A DNA stretch of 30,888 nt, from assembly GCA_030446525.1 (NCBI GenBank), contig JAUJNC010000063.1, positions 1-30,888 on the forward strand. Direction: 5' to 3'. The position numbers were made by a program, and so were the translations under genes. Each line of letters starts with the position of its first letter. Position 1 is the first letter of the stretch. Source of the DNA: Armatimonadaceae bacterium (GTDB lineage: Bacteria > Armatimonadota > Armatimonadia > Armatimonadales > Armatimonadaceae). Under the pieces are notes generated by a model, which was given only the letters and a program-made list of their open reading frames with translations, made no database searches and was not told where the DNA came from. Positions 7,913-15,581 of the stretch are shown here, piece after piece.

Positions 7913-8773
7913 CTACCCCTGTTGTGCCGTTGCCAGGCGCACGGCGTCGCGCATCACGTTCCAAGGCGGGCGCTCGACGCCGGTCCAGAGGCGGAAAGCG
8001 ATCGCGCCCTGCTGCACCAGCATCTCGACGCCGTTCTGGACCCGGCAGCCGCGCTGCCCGGCGAGCGCCAGCAGGCGGGTCTGCGGCGGGTTGTAGATCA
8101 GGTCCGAGACGAAGAGGTCCGGGGAGAGCGCGTCGGCAGGGACGGGGGGCATCTCGTCCTCGTGCGGGTGCATGCCGACGCTGGTGGTGTTGACCAGCAC
8201 GGACGCGCCACCCAGAGCCGCACGCAGCGCTTCCTCCTCCCAGGGGACCGGCTCGATGCGGCCCAGAAACGCCCACTGCTCGGCCAGCGCCCGGGCGCGC
8301 CCGGCGCTCCGGTTGGCGACAACGACCTGCGCCCCGGCCTCCGCGAGCGCGTACACGACGGCCCGCGCCGAGCCGCCGGCCCCGAGCACCACGACCTTGC
8401 GGCCCGCGGCGTCAACACCTTCCTGGGCGAGGGCATTGAGGAACCCCGGCCCGTCCGTCGAGTCGCCGACCAGCCGCCCGCTGGCGCTCACCACCGTGTT
8501 GACGGACCCGATCACGCGGGCCCGCTCGCTGATCTCGTCCAGGTGCGGCGCGATCTGCTCCTTCAGCGGTACGGTGACGTTCACCCCCGCGAGGCCCAGC
8601 GCCCGCACCCCCGCCAGCGCCGCGCCGACATCCGCGGGCGCCACCTCAAACGGCACGTACACCCAGTCCATCCCGAGGTGGGCGAACGCCGCGTTGTGCA
8701 TCGGCGGGCTGGCCGAATGCCGCACGGGGTAACCGAGAACCCCCACCACCCGGGTCGTGCCGCGCACGGGCAC
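7913..8773 (-). CDS. aroE: shikimate 5-dehydrogenase
   Basis: AroE reduces 3-dehydroshikimate to shikimate with NADPH in the cytoplasm. With the GTG start at 8773 the protein has 286 residues, the normal length. That start is chosen because GAGAGG lies 9 bases upstream and the protein then begins a few residues before VVGVLGYPV. The open frame continues upstream into the promoter region and includes an implausible leader. Motifs are YPVRHSASPPMHNAAF (shikimate binding), NVTVPLKE (catalytic Lys), DSTDGPGFL (catalytic Asp), the NADP fold GAGGSARAVVYAL and NTTSVGM. It lies close to the aroF-tyrA-aroA block but on the opposite strand and not in the same transcript. It is divergent from the Clp-N gene. 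Confidence 0.94.
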   Translation of the reverse strand: MPVRGTTRVVGVLGYPVRHSASPPMHNAAFAHLGMDWVYVPFEVAPADVGAALAGVRALGLAGVNVTVPLKEQIAPHLDEISERARVIGSVNTVVSASGRLVGDSTDGPGFLNALAQEGVDAAGRKVVVLGAGGSARAVVYALAEAGAQVVVANRSAGRARALAEQWAFLGRIEPVPWEEEALRAALGGASVLVNTTSVGMHPHEDEMPPVPADALSPDLFVSDLIYNPPQTRLLALAGQRGCRVQNGVEMLVQQGAIAFRLWTGVERPPWNVMRDAVRLATAQQG

Positions 8774-8828
8774 CGATGCAACCCTCTCGTCACTGCGGTC
8801 CAGAGCTTTCCCTCCTGCACTTTTACAG

Positions 8829-8877
8829 TTTCGACGCACCGGGTCGGGTCTCCTACCAAATGGGCGGGTCGTCGAAA
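8829..8877. promoter_or_regulatory. dyad in the aroE / Clp-N divergent intergenic region
   Basis: TTTCGACG (8829-8836) is repeated in exact inverted form as CGTCGAAA (8870-8877). ACC/GGT can extend the stem past a one-base bulge, with a loop of about 26 bases. It sits in the 160-base gap between the aroE start and the Clp-N gene start (8934) and could be an operator or a leader hairpin. It is not the CIRCE heat-shock operator. No convincing -35/-10 pair was recognised in this gap. Confidence 0.4.
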
Positions 8878-8933
8878 AGCGGCGCGCAGGAAAAGTCCCG
8901 TGCGGCCACGAACCTGCCGGCAAGGAGAAACAC

Positions 8934-9920
8934 ATGTGGCAACGGTTCACCGAGCGCGCCCGGCACGTCGTCTTTTTCGCGCAGGAGGAGGCGGGGCGTC
9001 TGGGACAAAACTACGTCAGCACCGAGCATCTGCTGCTGGGCCTGACCCGGGAGAACGACTCGGTCGCGGCCCGCATCCTGGACCGCCTGGGCGTCTCGCT
9101 GGGGCGCGTCCGGTCGGAGCTGGAACGGCACGTTGCGCGCGATAACGGCCGTCCGGGCCAGGACATGCAGCTGACGCCGCGCGCCAAGCGGGTGATCGAC
9201 CTGGCCTACGACGAGGCGCGGCAGCTGAACAGCAACAACATCGGCACGGAGCATTTGCTCCTCGGGCTCATCCGCGAGGGCGAGGGCTTGGCGGGGCGCA
9301 CGCTGCTCAAGCTGGGGGTGGATTTGGAGCGGGCGCGCGGCGAGGCGGCGCGGCTTCAAGAGGACAAAGCGCAGGGGCAGGAGGCGCAGCCGTCGCGGAA
9401 AGAGGGGTTGCTGCGGCGCACTCAGGATGTGATAGAGCTCCTGCTGGAAACCAACCCGGCTCTTGCCCTGCTGCCGGACGAGGCTCTGCTGCAGGAGTTG
9501 GCGGGCGGGAACCTGGAGCAGATGCGGAATGCCGCGAAACAGGCAAGCGACGCCCCAGGCGAAGCCGCGCCGCTGATCGGTGACCTGGGCGTGCTCCGGA
9601 CCACTAACGGCAGACAGCAGGCCGAGGTGGCGACAAGCGAGTCCGCCCTGCTGGAACTCGCGGCGGCGGTTCGCGCCAAAGACCGCCACGGCTATCAAGA
9701 ACTGGTGTCGGACGCTAAAGTGCTGCTTGTACCCACGGGGACCGAGATAAAGCGCCTTCCGTTCCCGCTGGACGATGCTGCGGCGGTGGACGCGGGTGGC
9801 TATTACATACGCATCCTGAACGGTGAACACGCGGGCAAAGCCGGCTGGATCCCGTGCGGCGCGTTCCAAAGGATCGGGCCGGACACCGCGCCCTTTCCGC
9901 CACCCCCTGCCGGCGAGTGA
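8934..9920 (+). CDS. Clp N-terminal (double ClpR) domain protein with C-terminal SH3-like domain, no AAA+ ATPase
   Basis: The 328-residue protein begins like ClpC: MWQRFTERARHVVFFAQEEA, then YVSTEHLLLGL (residues 27-37) and a second repeat LTPRAKRVIDLAYDEA then NIGTEHLLLGL (102-112). This is the duplicated Clp-N fold that binds substrates and adaptors in ClpC/ClpA. Where ClpC would continue into Walker A/B ATPase modules, this protein has a charged helical linker (about 135-250) and a C-terminal segment (about 252-313). That segment contains VLLVPTGTEIKRL and YYIRILNGEHAGKAGWIP, resembling a bacterial SH3-like domain. No signal peptide or membrane segment is seen. AAGGAG lies 6 bases before the ATG. 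It could be an adaptor or decoy for Clp, or an independent peptide-binding protein; that role is inferred. Confidence 0.85.
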   Translation: MWQRFTERARHVVFFAQEEAGRLGQNYVSTEHLLLGLTRENDSVAARILDRLGVSLGRVRSELERHVARDNGRPGQDMQLTPRAKRVIDLAYDEARQLNSNNIGTEHLLLGLIREGEGLAGRTLLKLGVDLERARGEAARLQEDKAQGQEAQPSRKEGLLRRTQDVIELLLETNPALALLPDEALLQELAGGNLEQMRNAAKQASDAPGEAAPLIGDLGVLRTTNGRQQAEVATSESALLELAAAVRAKDRHGYQELVSDAKVLLVPTGTEIKRLPFPLDDAAAVDAGGYYIRILNGEHAGKAGWIPCGAFQRIGPDTAPFPPPPAGE

Positions 9921-9934
9921 CCAGGAGACAACGG

Positions 9935-10438
9935 ATGCGGAACGAGAACGAGGCGTACGTATCGCTGCTTTGCGGCCACCTGTGGGTCTTCACCCAGCGC
10001 CTGCGCCAGATCCCGCCCGACAAGTGGGACTACCAGCCCGCCGCGCCCGCGCCCTCGCCGCGCATCCTGGCGACCCACGCCTGGCAGTGGCTCATCTGTG
10101 ACCGGCAGCACATCGCCGAGCCGGACGCCCGGAAGCACCCCCGGGTGCCCGATCCCCCCGCGAACCAGCAGGCGCTCTGCGACGAGCTTGCCGCCGAGAC
10201 CGAGCGCTGGCGCGCGCTCCTCCTGTCGCTCACGCCCGGGCAGTTCGGGGAAGAGCGCCGGCAGTTCAACGAATACCCGATGAACGTGCGCGGCTTCGTG
10301 TGCCATATGATCCAGAACACCATCTACAAGCACGGGCAGCTGGCCACCATCTACTTCGCGCTGGGCCTGGACGGCGACGAGCCGTACGCCGCGCCTTTCC
10401 CGAACCCCATCTACGACCAGCTGCAGGGTCGCGCCTAG
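9935..10438 (+). CDS. DinB-like four-helix-bundle protein
   Basis: The 167-residue protein has the pattern of the DinB/YfiT superfamily: four predicted helices with histidines that can bind a metal (ATHAWQWL in helix 2 and HMIQNTIYKHGQL in helix 4). Members act as thiol-dependent transferases or are uncharacterised damage-inducible proteins; the substrate here is unknown. The ATG at 9935 was chosen over an in-frame ATG at 9854 because CAGGAG lies 7 bases upstream and the earlier start overlaps the Clp-N gene. The spacing to that gene is 14 bases, so co-transcription is likely. A strong hairpin follows (10473-10501). Confidence 0.75.
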   Translation: MRNENEAYVSLLCGHLWVFTQRLRQIPPDKWDYQPAAPAPSPRILATHAWQWLICDRQHIAEPDARKHPRVPDPPANQQALCDELAAETERWRALLLSLTPGQFGEERRQFNEYPMNVRGFVCHMIQNTIYKHGQLATIYFALGLDGDEPYAAPFPNPIYDQLQGRA

Positions 10439-10472
10439 CGAGTGAACCAGGCCGGGGGCGGTACGTCGTTAC

Positions 10473-10501
10473 AGGGCGCACGACCGCGCGGCGTGCGCCC
10501 T
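10473..10501 (+). terminator. hairpin after the DinB-like gene
   Basis: AGGGCGCACG (10473-10482) pairs perfectly over 10 bases with CGTGCGCCCT (10492-10501) around a 9-base loop. A moderately T-containing stretch follows (CTTTGCC, then CCTTTTCTC). It lies 34 bases after the DinB-like stop and well before the sigma factor start, fitting an intrinsic terminator, although the T-tract is not immediate. Confidence 0.5.
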
Positions 10502-10541
10502 CCGCTTTGCCTGTCACCTTTTCTCACAAGATCGGGGCTTA

Positions 10542-10568
10542 GGAACAGGTACGCTTCTTACGAGAAGC
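10542..10568 (+). promoter_or_regulatory. possible ECF-type promoter element and small palindrome before the sigma factor gene
   Basis: GGAAC (10542-10546) matches the -35 core common to ECF sigma promoters. GCTTCT-TACG-AGAAGC (10553-10568) is a perfect six-base dyad just downstream, 20 bases before the sigma factor ATG. No textbook ECF -10 sequence is seen at the expected spacing, so autoregulation is only a suggestion. Confidence 0.25.
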
Positions 10569-10588
10569 CGGGGGGATGCCGTGGAAGA

Positions 10589-11115
10589 ATGACGACGCTG
10601 GTGTGCCGGGCGCAGGCAGGGGACAGGACCGCCTACGACCGCCTTGTCTGGCGGTTTCAGGATCGGGCCGTGGGCTACGGCTATTCGTTCCTGGGGGATT
10701 TCCACGCGGCCCAGGACGCCGCGCAGGAAGCCTTCCTGCTGGTCTTTCACGACCTGCCGACCCTCCGGGAGCCCGCCGCGTTCCCGGGATGGCTGCGCAA
10801 GATCGTCTTCAAATGCTGCGACCGGATGACGCGCCGCAAGCGACCGTCCGTTGCGCCGCTTGATGCCGCACGAGAGATAGCCGGCCCGCGGCATGCGGAC
10901 CCGGCGGAGGCGCTGGAGGCTGCCGAGAGAGGAAGGCGCAGGTGCATGCGGCGATCCAGGCGCTGCCGGAAACGGACCGGACGGTGATCACGCTCTTCTA
11001 CATCGGCGAGCACTCTCAGCAGGAGATCGCCGCGTTCCTTCAGGTGCCCGTGACGACCGTGAAGAAGCGGCTGCAGCGGGCGCGGACCGATTGCAAGAAA
11101 GGATGGTTTCCATGA
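10589..11115 (+). CDS. ECF-type RNA polymerase sigma factor (one frameshift)
   Basis: Region 2 is in one frame: QAGDRTAYDRLVWRF, then GYSFLGDFHAAQDAAQEAFL (core-binding and -10 recognition), then GWLRKIVFKCCDRMTRRK. Region 4 is in another frame: IQALPETDRTVITLFYIG, then HSQQEIAAFLQVPVTTVKKR, then LQRAR (helix-turn-helix). The switch lies at about 10927-10940 and is repaired by adding one base, which gives 175 residues, a normal ECF length. The break falls in the variable linker between the two domains. A sequencing error is likely because other genes here show the same type of lesion; a real pseudogene is possible. The start ATG at 10589 is uncertain. The stop overlaps the start of the next gene (ATGA), so the sigma factor is coupled to the nucleotidyltransferase-like gene. 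No anti-sigma gene is adjacent. Confidence 0.75.
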
Positions 11116-12022
11116 TTCAGGACACCCTGCGCGAAAACGCCCCGTCGCGCGACACCCGGTTCGTCGAGATGGCGAACCTGCTGCGGCGCATCACCGACCG
11201 GCTGGAGCAAGACCCGCGGGTCGTCGCCGCCTACCTGGATCCGTTCGGCGCGAACGAGGGCTTTGGTGTGCGCGACGCCGCCGACGCCTGGAGCCTCGCT
11301 CGACGTTCATGCCGTCGTCCGCGACGAGCACATGGACGCCCTTGCCACCGAGCGGCGTGAGGACGTCGCCGAACCGGGGCAACTGCTACCCATGAGGAGG
11401 CGCCGCAGAACGCGCCGCCCCAGGGCTACTACCTGATGGCGCTTTACGACGGGGAGGCGGGTCCGTATGAGGTGGACTGGTACTGGCACCCCCAATCTAC
11501 GACACAGATCCCGGCGAACACGCGGCTCCTCTTCGACCGGGCCGGGCTGCCCGCGTCAGATCAGCCGACGGCATGGGGGTACCTTACAGAGGAACAGATC
11601 CCGTCCGCCCTGAAGCGCCTGTGGGCGGCGCGGACCGAGGCGGAGGCGTGGGCCGAAGAAGGGCGCAACATCGTCAGCCTGTTCTGGGCCATGCTTCTCA
11701 TCTCCGCCAAGAACGTGGCGCGCAACCCGCGCGGCGAGCGGGTCCCGTACGGGGGATGCTGCGCAACCTGCTCCGGGACCTCCGGGCGCACCTGGGCCAG
11801 CCCGGTGCGCGGGAAACGCCGGACGCCCAGGACCCGCCCCGGCCCGACCCGGCGGGCAAGCTCGCCCTGCTGCGAGACCTCGCCAAAGAGATGGAGACGC
11901 TGATGCCGCAGGCGGCCGCGCGCGGCGCGGACGTGCCCTTCGCCATCGTGCCGCGCGCGTACCGCTTCCTGGATATGGTGGAGGCGGCGCCGGGTGTGTC
12001 TCACATCCAGCCCAGCGCCTGA
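11112..12022 (+). pseudogene. nucleotidyltransferase-like protein, three frameshifts
   Basis: Read across three frames, this gene would give about 303 residues. It starts MIQDTLRENAPSRDTRFVEM, followed by a region resembling the nucleotidyltransferase fold: VVAAYLDPFG, then DAWS directly before LDVHAVVRDEH. In intact families this reads as a Gly-Ser motif followed by DxWSDLD. The middle part has YEVDWYWHP and a helical GRNIVSLFWAMLLISAKN. The last part has LRNLLRDLRAHLG and runs to a TGA at 12020-12022. The frame changes near 11295 (one extra base), near 11380-11392 (one missing) and at the GGGGG run near 11753 (one missing). The fold assignment rests on the DAWS/LD pattern and is tentative. 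The Gly-Ser motif is not clean, so decay cannot be excluded. It is coupled to the ECF sigma gene. Confidence 0.5.
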
Positions 12023-12049
12023 TCGACGCAGCCATGCAACCTCCGAAGC

Positions 12050-13234
12050 TTATTTGGGCGTAAGCAAGACCACGCGGTACGCGCCCTGATGCTCGCCATG
12101 GGCGAGGATCTGGCCCCGCTCGTTTATGGCGGCGGCTTCCCTGAGCACCCAGCCCGATGACTTGGGCAGGGCGTCGTTCAAGTCGTACATCCTGCCGCGT
12201 TCCCACAGCACCGCCCGCCTGCCCCCGGCCCACGTCGCATAGCCGACCACCTGCCCGCGGTCGTTTACGGCTTTGGCCGAACTGTCGCCCGTTCCGGCCG
12301 GGGTGTTCAGCCGCACCGCTTTGCCGTTCCGCCACATCACGGCAAACGACTTCGGCAGGGACGCGCCGGGCGCTCCGTACGGCCCTTGCATGCCGGAAGA
12401 GGCAACGCCAACCACCACGCCCTTGTTGTTCATGTCTACAGGCCCGCCCGAAACGCCGCCCTGGGGTTCGCCAAGGGGAGATACCCTGCCGTCCTGCCAA
12501 AGCACGGGCATGGATCCGGGCAGAGATCCTTGGCCCACCACCTGCCCCTTATCGTTGATGCCGATCAGCCACCACAGGGAATCGCGATCGAGACGTATCA
12601 CTTTCCCCGCGCGCCACAAGAACCGGATCGCGGACTCGTGATTGCGGATGAGATCACCGGCGAAGCCGATAACGTCCCCGTTGTTGTTAAGGGCGACGAC
12701 GTGGACTGACGCCATACCGATCTGCCGCTCCAGATCCTGCATTACACCGTTCTTCCAAAGAAACGCGTGCATCACCGGTTCCGGCGATGGTTTGTTGCGT
12801 GGCGTCGGGTCCGGGTTGTCGAAGTTCCGCATCCCCTCCGAGAACTCGTTGACGTTGAAGTTGGTGGCCATAACGACGACCTCGCCGCGGTCGTTGATGG
12901 CCTGGGCGGCAGTGCTGGGAAAGCCGGGAACGAGGGGCAGCGCGCGCAGGACACCGTTCTCCCAAAGGAACGCTTGCAGGGTGCCGTTCTCGCGCGCCAG
13001 ATTGCCGACGACCTGCCCTTTGTTGTTGATGGCGCCAGCGGCGACATGGACCACCTGGCGGTCGGGGGAAGTGAATATCGTAATCGCGTACTCACGTTTC
13101 GCCAGGCTTACGGACGATTGCTTTGTGTCGCTGGCTTGCGGGAGGGCAGGATGGGGCGTGCACAAGCACAGGCAGAGCACGGCGCCGGCTGCGCACGCCC
13201 CGAGGAAGAATCTGCAACGATTGCGTTGGCTCAT
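12050..13234 (-). CDS. exported HAF-repeat protein
   Basis: This is a 394-residue protein with a signal peptide (residues 1 to about 33, Cys-rich hydrophobic core, cleavage near ALPQA). It carries seven repeats with the core IN-(N/D)-(K/R/N)-G-x-V-V-G (for example AINNKGQVVG, GINDKGQVVG, AVNDRGQVVG). These alternate with LW-x-NG-x-x-x-x-L motifs (AFLWENGVLRAL, AVLWERGRMYDL). This is the HAF repeat pattern of secreted bacterial proteins of unknown function, expected to form a beta-rich repeat fold. GGAGG lies 7 bases before the ATG at 13234. It is the last gene of the cysE-vanW-oxidoreductase strand and converges with the nucleotidyltransferase-like gene. It is uninterrupted, unlike the gene to its left. 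No enzyme motif is seen. Confidence 0.82.
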   Translation of the reverse strand: MSQRNRCRFFLGACAAGAVLCLCLCTPHPALPQASDTKQSSVSLAKREYAITIFTSPDRQVVHVAAGAINNKGQVVGNLARENGTLQAFLWENGVLRALPLVPGFPSTAAQAINDRGEVVVMATNFNVNEFSEGMRNFDNPDPTPRNKPSPEPVMHAFLWKNGVMQDLERQIGMASVHVVALNNNGDVIGFAGDLIRNHESAIRFLWRAGKVIRLDRDSLWWLIGINDKGQVVGQGSLPGSMPVLWQDGRVSPLGEPQGGVSGGPVDMNNKGVVVGVASSGMQGPYGAPGASLPKSFAVMWRNGKAVRLNTPAGTGDSSAKAVNDRGQVVGYATWAGGRRAVLWERGRMYDLNDALPKSSGWVLREAAAINERGQILAHGEHQGAYRVVLLTPK

Positions 13235-13269
13235 GGGACTGCCTCCAGGTGAAATGTCAACGTGCTTGT

Positions 13270-14232
13270 TCAGGGGATCAGGACGATCTTGCCGTGCGCG
13301 CCGGGGTGCATGACGGCCTCGTGGGCGCGCGGGGCCTCGGCGAGCGGTATCTCCTGGCCGACCACGGGGCGGAGGGTGCCGTTCGACAAACCGGCGGCCA
13401 GGGCGGCGTGGATGCGGGACAGGTCGTCTGGCGAGGCGTTGAAGAGCGTCATGCCGCGGATGTCGGCGTCGCGGCTCATGGTGTCGCGCGGGTTGAGCTC
13501 GACCGGGCCGCGGCTGCCGATGACGATGACCCGGCCCCGCGTGGCCAGGACCTGGAGGTCTTTGCCCAGGTTGACGTTGGCCAGCATCTCCAGGATCACG
13601 TCGACGCCCCGCCCGCCGGTCAGCGCCCGGATCTGCTCCAGGTAGCCTTGCTCGCGGTGATCGAGGACGTGGTGCGCGCCCTGCTCGGCGACAAGCTGCT
13701 TCCCCTGGTCGGAGCCGGCCGTGCCGATCACGGTCAGGCCCGCGGCGCGCGCCAGCTGCACGGCGGCCACGCCCACGCCTCCGCTCGCGCCGTGGACCAG
13801 GACGACCTCGCCGGGGAGGGCCTGGGCGCGCTGGAACAAGGCGCGGTAGGCGGTCGCGTACGGGACGTTGATGGCCGCCCCCTGCGCGAACGTGATCTGC
13901 TCCGGCAGCGGGCGCACCTGCGACGCCTCGCACAGCGCCCGCTCGGCGTAGGTGCCGCTGAGCGCGCCGGCGACGTACACGCGGTCGCCCGGTGTGACCT
14001 GCGTGACGCCGTCCCCGACCGCTTCCACGACGCCGCCCGCGTCCGAACCGGGCGTGTAGGGCAGGGGCGGCGTTCTGCCGTACTGTCCCGTCCGGATGTA
14101 CGTGTCCACGGGGTTCACGCCGGCGGCATGGATGCGCACCACGACCTGCCCGGGACCGGGCCGGGGATCCGGCACTTCTTCCTGCCGCAGGACTTCCGGC
14201 CCCCCGAACTCGTGAACGCGGATCGCCTTCAT
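13270..14232 (-). CDS. NADPH:quinone oxidoreductase-like (zeta-crystallin) enzyme
   Basis: A medium-chain dehydrogenase/reductase of 320 residues without the structural zinc cysteines, which is typical of the quinone oxidoreductase branch. It has a GroES-like N-terminal domain (KAIRVHEFGGPEVL, AAGVNPVDTYIRTG, PGSDAGGVVEAVG) and an NADPH-binding Rossmann domain with VHGASGGVGVAAVQLARAAG. The family reduces quinones or alpha,beta-unsaturated carbonyls with NADPH in the cytoplasm; the substrate here is unknown. The ATG at 14232 is preceded by AAGGAG with 5-base spacing. That Shine-Dalgarno site overlaps the stop of the VanW gene, so the genes are co-transcribed. No disruption is seen. Confidence 0.9.
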   Translation of the reverse strand: MKAIRVHEFGGPEVLRQEEVPDPRPGPGQVVVRIHAAGVNPVDTYIRTGQYGRTPPLPYTPGSDAGGVVEAVGDGVTQVTPGDRVYVAGALSGTYAERALCEASQVRPLPEQITFAQGAAINVPYATAYRALFQRAQALPGEVVLVHGASGGVGVAAVQLARAAGLTVIGTAGSDQGKQLVAEQGAHHVLDHREQGYLEQIRALTGGRGVDVILEMLANVNLGKDLQVLATRGRVIVIGSRGPVELNPRDTMSRDADIRGMTLFNASPDDLSRIHAALAAGLSNGTLRPVVGQEIPLAEAPRAHEAVMHPGAHGKIVLIP

Positions 14233-14241
14233 GACTTCTCC

Positions 14242-15561
14242 TTAACCCCGTGGCCGCCGGATCGTCGCCGCCCTGATCAGGGGGCGATAGGTGTCGCTGG
14301 AAACGAGCTCACGCGTGGTGGAGCCGTCGGGCCCCGTAAGCACGCGGTAGGTCGTCACCGCGAAGCCGCCCGCCGGACGCGCACGCCGCGGCCCGGAGAC
14401 GATGCGGATCTGGCGTTTGTATGCCGGTTCTTTGCCGTAAAGGGCGATCGTCAAACGCCCGCCGGAGGCATGTGCGGCGACGTAGACCGGCCCGTCGGTG
14501 GGGTTCCGGAACTGGAGGTCGATGGCCCCGTAGGCCACGGTGGCGTCCCGGCCCGCGCGGACGTAGTGGACCGGCATCGAATGGTGCGAGCGGCGCACGA
14601 TCTTCATGTCGCCCAGCAGCGCGGCATTGTACAGCGTCGAGGACACCTGGCAGATGCCGCCGCCCGTGCCGGGGACCACCATGCCGTTCTGGTACGTGGG
14701 CGCCTGGCGCCAGCCGCGCTTGCGGCTGCGCGGGCCGACCACGTCGTTATAGGAGAACGTGCCGCCCGGGGCGATCAGGGTCCCGTCCACGTGCGCGGCG
14801 GCCAGCGCGACGTTGTGCCGACGATCGCGCGACGACGAGCCGTAGTGGGTGGAGAACGAGGCGAGCAGGTGGTTCACCTTGCCCAGGTCGCCCGCGGTGA
14901 CGGCGGGCTTCTCCGCCACCATCACCAGCGTCGCCTTGCCGCCGTCCCGGAGCGCGTCCTCGCCCTTGTAGAGCAGGGCGGCGGCGGTCGCGTCCACATC
15001 CAGGCGTGCGCCGGACCGCTCGGGCGCGGCCACGACCAGCGTCCTGCCGCGCATCCGCGCCCGGGCGTTCCGCGCCGGGACGCGCACCTGCTCCCCGATC
15101 CGGGCCAGGCGCTTCTTGAGCCGCTTCTCGTCCAGGCGGAACGCGGGCTCTATCTGCGCCGTGCGGTTCGCGGCGAGCGCGCGGGCGACGAGGCGCACGA
15201 GGGCGTTGCCGTCCCGGCCGACCCCGTAGGCGCTCTCGACCGCCGCGTCGATATCAAAGCGCCCGCCGGCGTCGGCGAGCGCGACGTTCCAGCGGCGGCC
15301 CGAGCGCGGCCCGACAAGGGTGACCGGTTCTTCCAGAGCCTCCCGCGCCCAACCCCGCAGCCGCTCCGTGGCCTGGGCGCGGGTCAGGCCGCCGACGGCG
15401 ACCCGGGCCACCCGCACGCCGGGCGCGATGCGGTCCCCGGCCGTTTCCCCTTTCCTGGCGGCCGAGAGCAGCGTGCCCGCGGCCACGCCCCCGAGGCCGA
15501 GCAGGCCGACGGCGGCGATCGCCGCGAGGGCGCCGGCCTTTCTCCGCTTTGAAGCTGTCAT
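14242..15561 (-). CDS. VanW-family (YoaR-like) membrane-anchored wall protein
   Basis: The 439-residue protein starts with a basic stretch and one membrane segment (about residues 10-30, ALAAIAAVGLLGLGGVAAGT), so it is probably an anchored extracytoplasmic protein. A putative peptidoglycan-binding domain of the YoaR type follows (about 45-215). The VanW domain (about 220-370) has FSTHYGSSSRDRRHNVALAA, then GTFSYNDVVGPRS, then GGGICQVSSTLYNAAL and RSHHSMPVHYV. The tail resembles the G5-like end of such proteins (YRVLTGPDGSTTRELVS). VanW domains occur near glycopeptide-resistance genes but mostly in intrinsic wall proteins of unknown function. The start at 15561 has AAGGAG only 3 bases away, slightly short. 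It is sandwiched between cysE and an oxidoreductase. Confidence 0.87.
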   Translation of the reverse strand: MTASKRRKAGALAAIAAVGLLGLGGVAAGTLLSAARKGETAGDRIAPGVRVARVAVGGLTRAQATERLRGWAREALEEPVTLVGPRSGRRWNVALADAGGRFDIDAAVESAYGVGRDGNALVRLVARALAANRTAQIEPAFRLDEKRLKKRLARIGEQVRVPARNARARMRGRTLVVAAPERSGARLDVDATAAALLYKGEDALRDGGKATLVMVAEKPAVTAGDLGKVNHLLASFSTHYGSSSRDRRHNVALAAAHVDGTLIAPGGTFSYNDVVGPRSRKRGWRQAPTYQNGMVVPGTGGGICQVSSTLYNAALLGDMKIVRRSHHSMPVHYVRAGRDATVAYGAIDLQFRNPTDGPVYVAAHASGGRLTIALYGKEPAYKRQIRIVSGPRRARPAGGFAVTTYRVLTGPDGSTTRELVSSDTYRPLIRAATIRRPRG

Positions 15562-15581
15562 GATCTCCTTGTAGGTTCCGG

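Noticed and set aside
13123..15552. An 809-codon plus-strand open frame over the oxidoreductase and VanW genes
   Set aside because: Antisense shadow of two intact genes. Composition is biased (Gly/Arg/Ala/Asp/His) with no motif.
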